A DNA stretch of 64,000 nt from Escherichia sp. E4742. Lineage in GTDB: Bacteria > Pseudomonadota > Gammaproteobacteria > Enterobacterales > Enterobacteriaceae. Each line of letters starts with the position of its first letter. Positions within the stretch are counted from its first letter, which is position 1. The stretch lies in contig NZ_CP040443.1 in assembly GCF_005843885.1 (NCBI RefSeq), positions 3,224,001-3,288,000 of the forward strand, in the 5' to 3' direction. The notes beneath the pieces were generated by a model. That model did no database searches, was not told where the DNA came from, and was given only the letters and a program-made list of their open reading frames with translations. Below are positions 9,887 through 16,942 of the stretch, piece by piece. Both the position numbers and the translations under genes were made by a program.

Positions 9887-11177
9887 CAGGGAAAGAACAC
9901 GTAACGCTGCTTTTTTGTACTAGACAATTCGCATTTTATGTTTAAAAATTGAGATATTCCTCATTACCTAAAGCTGTTTTTTATTGCTTATACATGATCA
10001 AATACTCCTTACATAATTAAGGAGAAAAAAATGGAACTTAAAAAATTGATGGAACATATTTCTATTATCCCCGATTACAGACAAGCCTGGAAAGTGGAAC
10101 ATAAATTGTCGGATATTCTACTGTTGACTATTTGTGCCTTTATTTCTGGTGCAGAAGGCTGGGAAGATATAGAGGATTTTGGGGAAACACATCTCGATTT
10201 TTTGAAGCAATATGGTGATTTTGAAAATGGTATTCCTGTTCACGATACCATTGCCAGAGTTGTATCCTGTATCAGTCCTGCAAAATTTCACGAGTGCTTT
10301 ATTAACTGGATGCGTGACTGCCATTCTTCAGATGATAAAGACGTTATTGCAATTGATGGAAAAACGCTCCGGCATTCTTATGACAAGAGTCGCCGCAGGG
10401 GAGCGATTCATGTCATTAGTGCGTTCTCAACAATGCACAGTCTTGTCATCGGACAGATCAGGACGGATGAGAAATCCAATGAGATCACAGCTATCCCTGA
10501 ACTTCTTAACATGCTGGATATTAAAGGAAAAATTATCACAACTGATGCGATGGGTTGCCAGAAAGATATCGCAGAGAAGATACAAAAACAGGGCGGTGAT
10601 TATTTATTCGCTGTAAAAGGAAATCAGGGGCGGCTTAATAAAACCTTTGAGGAAAAATTCCCACTGAAAGAATTAAATAATCCAGAGCATGACAGTTACG
10701 CAATTAGTGAAAAAAGTCACGGCAGAGAAGAAATCCGTCTTCATATTGTTTGCGATGTCCCTGATGAACTTATTGATTTCACGTTTGAATGGAAAGGTCT
10801 GAAGAAATTATGCGTGGCAGTCTCCTTTCGGTCAATAATAGCAGAACAAAAGAAAGAGCCAGAAATGACGGTCAGATATTATATCAGTTCTGCTGATTTA
10901 ACCGCAAAAAAGTTCGCCACAGCGATACGAAATCACTGGCACGTGGAGAATAAGCTGCACTGGCGTCTGGACGTGGTAATGAATGAAGACGACTGCAAAA
11001 TAAGAAGAGGAAATGCAGCAGAATTATTTTCAGGGATACGGCACATCGCTATTAATATTTTGACGAAGGATAAAATATTCAAGGCCGGGTTAAGACGTAA
11101 GATGAGAAAAGCCGCTATGGACAGAGACTACCTCGCGTCAGTCCTTGCGGGGTGCGGGCTTTCGTAATCTTGCCCTG
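9887..11177 (+). mobile_element. H-repeat (ISAs1-family insertion sequence), copy A, complete
   Basis: A 1291-bp element whose ends are CAGGGAAAGA on the left and CTTGCCCTG on the right, imperfect inverted repeats (the right end reversed reads CAGGGCAAGAT). It is exactly the same length as copy B at 13255-14545 and carries one transposase gene. The flanking bases do not form a target duplication (left flank ...TTTCGGGAT, right flank GACACCACGC...). The element therefore probably reached its present context through recombination between Rhs/H-repeat copies rather than by simple insertion. Its right end abuts an Rhs core fragment directly. Confidence 0.92.
10031..11167 (+). CDS. H-repeat-associated ISAs1-family DDE transposase (copy A)
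   Basis: 378 aa, full family length, identical in layout to the YhhI/YbfD/YdcC type H-repeat proteins of E. coli Rhs elements. Seen: an N-terminal domain starting MELKKLMEHISIIPDYRQAW with a helical LLTICAFISGAEGWEDIEDF segment. The DDE-type catalytic core shows DVIAIDGKTLRHSYD, KIITTDAMGCQKDIAEKI and the glutamate-bearing NHWHVENKLHWRLDVVMNED with IRRGNAAELFSGIRHIAINIL behind it. The ribosome-binding site AAGGAG precedes the ATG. No frameshift is visible, so the enzyme may be active; the nearly identical copy B supports recent mobility. Confidence 0.96.
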   Translation: MELKKLMEHISIIPDYRQAWKVEHKLSDILLLTICAFISGAEGWEDIEDFGETHLDFLKQYGDFENGIPVHDTIARVVSCISPAKFHECFINWMRDCHSSDDKDVIAIDGKTLRHSYDKSRRRGAIHVISAFSTMHSLVIGQIRTDEKSNEITAIPELLNMLDIKGKIITTDAMGCQKDIAEKIQKQGGDYLFAVKGNQGRLNKTFEEKFPLKELNNPEHDSYAISEKSHGREEIRLHIVCDVPDELIDFTFEWKGLKKLCVAVSFRSIIAEQKKEPEMTVRYYISSADLTAKKFATAIRNHWHVENKLHWRLDVVMNEDDCKIRRGNAAELFSGIRHIAINILTKDKIFKAGLRRKMRKAAMDRDYLASVLAGCGLS

Positions 11178-12319
11178 GACACCACGCGAATCCAGACGGT
11201 CTACCTGCCGGGGAGCTTCACGCCGCTCATCCGCATCGAAACGGAGAACGGCGAGCGGGAGAAAGCGCAGCGCCGCAGTCTGGCGGAGAAGTTGCAGCAG
11301 GAAGGAAGCGAGGACGGTCACGGCGTGGTGTTCCCGGCGGAGCTGGTGATGATGCTGGACAGGCTGGAGGGAGAGATACGGGCAGACCGCGTGAGCCGTG
11401 AAAGCCACGCGTGGCTGGCGCAGTGCGGACTGACGGTGGAGCAACTGGCCAGACAGGTGGAGCCGGAATATATACCAGAGCGGAAAGTTCATCTTTATCA
11501 CTGCGACCACCGTGGCCTGCCGCTGGCGCTCATCAGCGAAGACGGCAATACGGCGTGGAGCGCGGAATATGATGAATGGGGCAACCAGCTGAATGAAGAG
11601 AACCCGCATCACCTGTACCAGTCGTACCGCCTTCCGGGTCAGCAGTACGATGAGGAGTCGGGGCTGTACTATAACCGGAACAGGTACTATGACCCGTTAC
11701 AGGGACGATATATTACCCAGGATCCGATAGGGCTGAAGGGGGGATGGAATTTTTATCAGTATCCATTAAATCCAGTCATCATGGTAGACCAATTAGGTCT
11801 GAATGCTTGCGATTTAACACCAGAACCAACAGCATTATGCGGTAACCCTCTATTTACAGGAGGAATGGGGCCAAACATCATACTTGATGAATTAGGACCC
11901 AGAGGAGGACTCAAAGGATCTAGTTCAATGCTCACAACAGGAATTATTGGAGGGGGAATAGTTGATACAATAACAGGTCAGGTGGATAATGCAGGTAGAT
12001 CTGTCAATCCATTGGCAGATACATTAACTCAGGAACATAAATTAGGTATTAACCCTGGAGGAAACTGCACACCGGATGAATTGGATAAGCTACAGAAACA
12101 AAAAGATGCGTTTTGTAATATGCCACGTTCCTGTAGTAAAAAAATGATTCCAGATTCGATTTGATAAATAAAATGAATATTAATCTTGCTTGTGCTCATA
12201 CGAGAAAAACAATAAATAATAAATGCTTTGCTGGGGGGAATAAGACACATATGGATCAGGAAAATGATGCTTTTAAATCAGCTGTTAATTGTAGAGGTAT
12301 TTTGAATGAACTTGGATAA
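11178..12319 (+). pseudogene. displaced Rhs core end plus Ntox16-like toxin tip, frameshifted
   Basis: Starts abruptly at the right end of H-repeat copy A inside an Rhs core (IQTVYLPGSFTPLIRIETE, matching the first rhs gene around 8050) and runs through YDEESGLYYNRNRYYDPLQG and DPIGLKGGW to the variable tip. The tip frame stops at 12162-12164, but the next frame continues without a break to 12319 with CAHTRKTINNKCFAGGNKTH. Together with upstream GINPGGNCTPDELDKLQKQK and CNMPRSC this reproduces the Cys/His pattern of novel toxin 16 (C..PDE, CF.GG...H). The break is explained by a seven-A run at 12138-12144 that should be eight. It lacks its own PAAR/N-terminus, so it is an orphan tip that could only be expressed by recombination with a full rhs gene. 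Confidence 0.85.
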
Positions 12320-12836
12320 GATTCATTTGTTAAAGGTTTTGAATCGTATTTTTAATGAAGAAATAACGCGTGATTTTAATCATAATGTTATGGATTGTTT
12401 TGATTTGAATATTATATGTGTTTTTTTTGATAATAAGAGTTGGCAAGAACTTGCTGAAACTCTAGATTTAAAAAGAGCAGCATATCCTTTGGAGCTAGCC
12501 ACATATTATTTTAACGGAAAAATAATTAAATATTACACCCCGCTATATATATATGCTTCTTTATTAAATGAAGAAGGGTGGGTATTCGATAGTTGTTTTA
12601 TTGATAGATATTTATTACCTGATGTTCAAGGGGTAGAGTCCTTTTTGTCATTATTTAACACTTTTAGTAACTCAGAATTAAATATCATATCTCAGTATAT
12701 TCACTATGCAGGTTATCATATCGGCCATCAGTCTGCCAGAGCCGCATTCGAAAGTTTTTGGGAAGTTTTTTACAATCCAGGAACAGAGGGCGAATCCATA
12801 TTCCCTCGATATAAAAACATGAATTCCTCGAAATAA
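12306..12836 (+). CDS. putative immunity protein for the Ntox16-like tip
   Basis: 176 aa, strongly AT-rich coding sequence starting 14 bases before the end of the restored toxin frame, the overlapping layout of toxin-immunity pairs. The protein has no signal peptide or membrane helices. It contains hydrophobic stretches typical of a small globular fold (FDLNIICVFFDNKSW, YYTPLYIYASLLNEEGWVFD, HYAGYHIGHQSARAAFESFW). I do not recognise the family; the immunity role is inferred from position and from the foreign base composition shared with the toxin tip. It is intact although the toxin is frameshifted, so the strain could keep resistance to siblings carrying the functional toxin. Confidence 0.62.
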   Translation: MNLDKIHLLKVLNRIFNEEITRDFNHNVMDCFDLNIICVFFDNKSWQELAETLDLKRAAYPLELATYYFNGKIIKYYTPLYIYASLLNEEGWVFDSCFIDRYLLPDVQGVESFLSLFNTFSNSELNIISQYIHYAGYHIGHQSARAAFESFWEVFYNPGTEGESIFPRYKNMNSSK

Positions 12837-13025
12837 AAATACAGTGAAATTAATGTTTGCACTGGAATGCGAAATGCATCTCAGGGAAAGATCGCGCAAC
12901 GCTGCTTTTTTGTACTAAATAATTCGCACTAAATGTTCAATAATTAAGATGTTCCTTATTATCCAAAAGTGTTTTTCATGGCTTTTATATGATCAAATAC
13001 TCCTTACATAATTAAGGAGAACAAA

Positions 13026-13254
13026 ATGGAACTTAAAAAATTGATGGAACATATTTCTGTTATCCCCGATTGCAGACAAGCCTGGAAAGTGGAACATAAA
13101 TTGTCGGATATTCTACTGTTGACTATTTGTGCCGTTATTTCTGGTGCGGAAGGTTGGGAAGATATAGAGGATTTCGGGGAAACACATCTCGATTTTTTGA
13201 AGCAATATGGTGATTTTGAAAATGGTATTCCTGTTCACGATACTATTGCCAGAG
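13026..13254 (+). pseudogene. H-repeat transposase, 5' fragment (interrupted copy)
   Basis: First 76 codons of an ISAs1-family transposase (MELKKLMEHISVIPDCRQAW...) with its own AAGGAG ribosome-binding site. The frame is cut in ...VHDTIAR by insertion of H-repeat copy B and runs on into the inserted element for only 13 codons (to 13295). The remainder of the gene is at 14556-15462. Confidence 0.93.
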
Positions 13255-14545
13255 CAGGGAAAGATCATCAGAAGTACACTTTCTGTACTAAATAATTCGC
13301 ATTTTATGTTTAAAAATTGAGACATTCCTCATTACCTAAACCTGTTTTTTATTGCTTATACATGATCAAATACTCCTTACATAATTAAGGAGAACAAAAT
13401 GGAACTTAAAAAATTGATGGAACATATTTCTGTTATCCCCGATTACAGACAAGCCTGGAAAGTGGAACATAAATTGTCGGATATTCTACTGTTGACTATT
13501 TGTTCCGTTATTTCTGGTGCAGAAGGTTGGGAAGATATAGAGGATTTTGGGGAAACTCATCTCGATTTTTTAAAACAATATGGTGATTTTGAAAATGGTA
13601 TTCCTGTTCACGATACCATTGCCAGAGTTGTATCCTGTATCAGCCCTGCAAAGTTTCATGAGTGCTTTATTAACTGGATGCGTGATTGTCATTCTTCAGA
13701 TGATAAAGACGTCATTGCAATTGATGGAAAAACGCTCCGGCACTCTTATGACAAGAGTCGCCGCAGGGGAGCGATTCATGTCATTAGTGCGTTCTCAACA
13801 ATGCACAGTCTGGTCATCGGACAGATCAAGACGGATGAGAAATCTAATGAGATTACAGCTATCCCTGAACTTCTTAACATGTTGGATATTAAAGGAAAAA
13901 TCATCACAACTGATGCGATGGGTTGCCAGAAAGATATTGCAGAGAAGATACAAAAACAGGGAGGTGATTATTTATTCACTGTAAAAGGAAACCAGGGACG
14001 GCTAAATAAAGCCTTCGAGGAAAAATTCCCACTGAAAGAATTAAATAATCCAGAGCATGACAGTTACGCAATTAGTGAAAAGAGTCACGGCAGAGAAGAA
14101 ATCCGTCTTCATATTGTTTGCGATGTCCCTGATGAACTTATTGATTTCACGTTTGAATGGAAAGGACTGAAAAAATTATGCGTGGCAGTCTCCTTTCGGT
14201 CAATAATAGCAGAACAAAAGAAAGAGCCAGAAATGACGGTCAGATATTATATCAGTTCTGCTGATTTAACCGCAGAGAAGTTCGCCACAGCAATCCGAAA
14301 CCACTGGCACGTGGAGAATAAGCTGCACTGGCGTCTGGACGTGGTAATGAATGAAGACGACTGCAAAATAAGAAGAGGAAACGCAGCAGAATTATTTTCA
14401 GGGATACGGCACATCGCTATTAATATTTTGACGAAGGATAAAATATTCAAGGCCGGGTTAAGACGTAAGATGAGAAAAGCCGCTATGGACAGAGACTACC
14501 TCGCGTCAGTCCTTGCGGGGTGCGGGCTTTCGTAATCTTGCCCTG
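13255..14545 (+). mobile_element. H-repeat (ISAs1 family), copy B, complete and nested
   Basis: A 1291-bp insertion sequence with ends CAGGGAAAGATCA and (reversed) CAGGGCAAGATTA, inserted in the same orientation into the transposase gene of an older copy. It carries one intact transposase gene. The clean target duplication and intact gene imply a relatively recent transposition, in contrast to copy A, which has none. Confidence 0.95.
13399..14535 (+). CDS. H-repeat-associated ISAs1-family DDE transposase (copy B)
   Basis: 378 aa, intact, differing from copy A at only a handful of residues (for example CSVISGAE for CAFISGAE, LFTVKGN for LFAVKGN). It has the same DGKTLRHSYD, TTDAMGCQKD and HWHVENKLHW catalytic blocks and the same AAGGAG ribosome-binding site. 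It lies inside the nested element that made the 10-bp duplication, so this copy is the best candidate for a transposase that was recently active. Confidence 0.96.
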   Translation: MELKKLMEHISVIPDYRQAWKVEHKLSDILLLTICSVISGAEGWEDIEDFGETHLDFLKQYGDFENGIPVHDTIARVVSCISPAKFHECFINWMRDCHSSDDKDVIAIDGKTLRHSYDKSRRRGAIHVISAFSTMHSLVIGQIKTDEKSNEITAIPELLNMLDIKGKIITTDAMGCQKDIAEKIQKQGGDYLFTVKGNQGRLNKAFEEKFPLKELNNPEHDSYAISEKSHGREEIRLHIVCDVPDELIDFTFEWKGLKKLCVAVSFRSIIAEQKKEPEMTVRYYISSADLTAEKFATAIRNHWHVENKLHWRLDVVMNEDDCKIRRGNAAELFSGIRHIAINILTKDKIFKAGLRRKMRKAAMDRDYLASVLAGCGLS

Positions 14546-15462
14546 ATTGCCAGAGTTGTATCCTGTATCAGCCCTGCAAAATTTCATGAGTGCTTTATTA
14601 ACTGGATGCGTGACTGCCATTCTTCAGATGATAAAGACGTCATTGCAATTGATGGAAAAACGCTCCGGCACTCTTATGACAAGAGTCGCCGCAGGGGAGC
14701 GATTCATGTCATTAGTGCGTTCTCAACAATGCACAGTCTGGTCATCGGACAGATCAAGACGGATGAGAAATCTAATGAGATTACAGCTATCCCTGAACTT
14801 CTTAACATGTTGGATATTAAAGGAAAAATCATCACAACTGATGCGATGGGTTGCCAGAAAGATATTGCAGAGAAGATACAAAAACAGGGAGGTGATTATT
14901 TATTCGCTGTAAAAGGAAACCAGGGACGGCTAAATAAAGCCTTCGAGGAAAAATTCCCACTGAAAGAATTAAATAATCCAGAGCATGACAGTTACTCAAT
15001 TAGTGAAAAGAGTCACGGCAGAGAAGAAATCCGTCTTCACATTGTTTTCGATGTCCCAGGTGAACTTATTGATTTCACGTTTGAATGGAAAGGACTGAAA
15101 AATTATGCGTGGCAGTCTCCTTTCGGTCAATAATAGCAGAACAAAAGAAAGAGCCAGAAATGACGGTCAGATATTATATCAGTTCTGCTGATTTAACCGC
15201 AGAGAAGTTCGCCACAGCGATCCGAAATCACTGGCACGTGGAGAATAAGCTGCACTGGCGTCTGGACGTAGTAATGAATGAAGACGACTGCAAAATAAGA
15301 AGAGGAAACGCAGCAGAATTATTTTCAGGGATACGGCACATCGCTATTAATATTTTGACGAATGATAAGATATTCAAGGCAAGGTTAAGACGTAAGATGC
15401 GAAAAGCAGCCATGGACAGAAACTACCTGGCGTCAGTCCTTGCGGGGAGCGGGCTTTCGTAG
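14546..15462 (+). pseudogene. H-repeat transposase, 3' fragment with frameshift (interrupted copy)
   Basis: Continuation of the interrupted transposase, from IARVVSCISPAKF to the normal C-terminus LASVLAGSGLS. A single missing A at 15098-15102 shifts the frame (WKGLKNYAWQ instead of WKGLKKLCVA); the second part is open from about 15085 to 15462. There are two independent lesions (insertion and deletion), so the copy is dead. Confidence 0.93.
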
Positions 15463-15502
15463 TCTTACCCCAACTCTCCCTAGCTCTAAACACAACACCC
15501 AC

Positions 15503-16273
15503 TCACCACAACCTAAACTCATCCGCATCCCGCCATGCCGGAAACTTTTCTCTATATTCTCTTAACACCGCCATCGACAGCTCTGCATCTATGCGCGTTG
15601 CCTGGTGCGGTTCGGCAGTAGCGATAATCTCACCTTGTGGATTAATCACCCGGCTGTCACCGCGATAATGACAGCCGTTGCCATCGCTGCCGACGCGATT
15701 GCATCCCGCCACATACGCCTGATTCTCAATCGCGCGGGCCGTCAGCAATGCCTGCCAGTGCAGAGAGCGTGGAGCAGGCCAGTTGGAGACGTACAGGGCG
15801 AGGTCATAATCGTTGAGATTGCGCGACCACACAGGAAAACGTAAGTCGTAGCACACCAGCGGCAAAATACGCCAGCCGCGCCATTCCACAATCACTCGCG
15901 CATTGCCCGCTTTATAATGCAGATGCTCATCTGCCATTCGGAACAGATGACGCTTATCATAAAAATGTACCGTGCCGCCCGGCTCAACTAGCAAAAAGCG
16001 GTTAACCGAACCAGACTCCGTTTGTAATGCAACACTGCCTGCAATCAGCGCATTGCACTGCTGCGCTTTGGCTGTCATCCAGTTCACTACGTCATCTTGT
16101 GCTAGCGACGAAGCTGCCGCTTCCATGGCAAAGCCACTGGTAAACATCTCCGGTAGAACGATCACATCGCGCCCGGTAATACCTTCCAGTTGACGATCAA
16201 AATGGCGCAGGTTGGCAGGACCATCCATCCACACCAACGGTTGCTGCAAAAGCGTAATCTTCAAACCAGGCAC
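15503..16273 (-). CDS. yafV: omega-amidase YafV (Nit2-like, nitrilase superfamily)
   Basis: 256 aa. Nitrilase-superfamily C-N hydrolase that hydrolyses alpha-ketoglutaramate/alpha-ketosuccinamate-type omega-amides, a metabolite-repair role linked to glutamine transamination; cytoplasmic. The Glu-Lys-Cys catalytic triad is visible: E42 in LPEMF, K107 in YDKRHLF and C141 in LVCYDLRFP. I chose the GTG start at 16271-16273 because an AAGGAG ribosome-binding site sits about 9 bases upstream; the TTG three codons earlier would abut that site. It matches K-12 YafV almost residue for residue. It marks the return to conserved backbone after the T6SS/Rhs island. Confidence 0.97.
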   Translation of the reverse strand: MPGLKITLLQQPLVWMDGPANLRHFDRQLEGITGRDVIVLPEMFTSGFAMEAAASSLAQDDVVNWMTAKAQQCNALIAGSVALQTESGSVNRFLLVEPGGTVHFYDKRHLFRMADEHLHYKAGNARVIVEWRGWRILPLVCYDLRFPVWSRNLNDYDLALYVSNWPAPRSLHWQALLTARAIENQAYVAGCNRVGSDGNGCHYRGDSRVINPQGEIIATAEPHQATRIDAELSMAVLREYREKFPAWRDADEFRLW

Positions 16274-16426
16274 GGTGTACAACTCCTTTATGCGTAGGGT
16301 TTTATAACTTTAACACCTTATCAGGCTATTACCTTACTGCGGAATAAATTGATAACAAATGCTGATATTGGAAATATCTGATTTGCAAATTATCGTGTTA
16401 TCGCCAGGCTTTAGGAGGTTAATAAC

Positions 16427-16900
16427 ATGGGCAGGATAAGCTCGGGAGGAATGATGTTTAAGGCAATAACGACAATCGCCGCACTGGTCATCGCCACCAG
16501 TGCAATGGCGCAGGATGATTTAACTATTAGCAGCCTTGCAAAGGGCGAAACCACCAAAGCTGCGTTTAATCAGATGATGCAAGGGCATAAGCTGCCTGCT
16601 TGGGTGATGAAAGGCGGTACTTATACTCCCGCACAAACCGTGACATTGGGAGATGAGACGTATCAGGTGATGAGCGCGTGCAAACCGCATGACTGTGGCT
16701 CGCAACGTATCGCTGTGATGTGGTCCGAGAAATCTAATCAGATGACGGGGCTGTTCTCGACTATTGATGAGAAAACGTCGCAAGAGAAACTCACCTGGCT
16801 GAATGTGAACGATGCACTCTCGATTGATGGTAAAACGGTGTTGTTCGCGGCGTTGACCGGCAGCCTGGAAAACCATCCGGATGGCTTTAATTTTAAATAA
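16427..16900 (+). CDS. ivy: Ivy, periplasmic inhibitor of vertebrate C-type lysozyme
   Basis: 157 aa, same length as K-12 Ivy (YkfE). A signal peptide covers about residues 1-28 (MMFKAITTIAALVIATSAMA cut before QDD). The mature protein carries the CKPHDCGSQRI loop whose disulfide-closed CKPHDC segment inserts into the lysozyme active site in the known structures. It protects the periplasm against C-type lysozyme. It has a strong ribosome-binding site (GGAGG) close to two alternative starts; the more upstream ATG is annotated as in K-12, but the ATG at codon 9 or 10 would place a more typical signal peptide. It is divergent from yafV with its promoter in the gap between, and convergent with fadE. 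Confidence 0.97.
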   Translation: MGRISSGGMMFKAITTIAALVIATSAMAQDDLTISSLAKGETTKAAFNQMMQGHKLPAWVMKGGTYTPAQTVTLGDETYQVMSACKPHDCGSQRIAVMWSEKSNQMTGLFSTIDEKTSQEKLTWLNVNDALSIDGKTVLFAALTGSLENHPDGFNFK

Positions 16901-16913
16901 TTAGCGGATAAAG

Positions 16914-16938
16914 AAACGGAGCCTTTCGGCTCCGTTAT
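16914..16938. terminator. bidirectional terminator between ivy and fadE
   Basis: Hairpin ACGGAGCC / GGCTCCGT with a 4-base loop, with A residues on the left and T residues on the right, placed between the convergent stops of ivy and fadE; it can serve both genes. Confidence 0.8.
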
Positions 16939-16942
16939 TCAT

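Larger units (their letters stand above)
13245..14555. repeat. 10-bp target-site duplication flanking H-repeat copy B
   Basis: ATTGCCAGAG occurs at 13245-13254 directly before the CAGGG left end and again at 14546-14555 directly after the CCCTG right end. Joining the flanks at one copy restores the transposase reading frame (DTIARVVSCISPAKF). ISAs1 family elements are known to make duplications of this size. Confidence 0.95.
12882..15472 (+). mobile_element. older H-repeat (ISAs1 family) interrupted by a second H-repeat
   Basis: The host element begins with CAGGGAAAGATCG at 12882 and ends with a decayed right end (CTTACCCCA) near 15472. It is split at 13254 by a complete H-repeat. Removing the 1291-bp insert and the 10-bp target duplication leaves 1290 bp, one less than an intact copy. 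That missing base is accounted for by a five-A run at 15098-15102 where copies A and B have six. In K-12 an H-repeat pseudogene (yafF) sits at this same place next to yafV, so the host copy is probably the ancestral resident. Confidence 0.9.

Noticed and set aside
16274..16282. TTG start for yafV three codons upstream
   Set aside because: The TTG abuts the GGAG ribosome-binding site; the GTG start at 16271-16273 has proper spacing and matches K-12.
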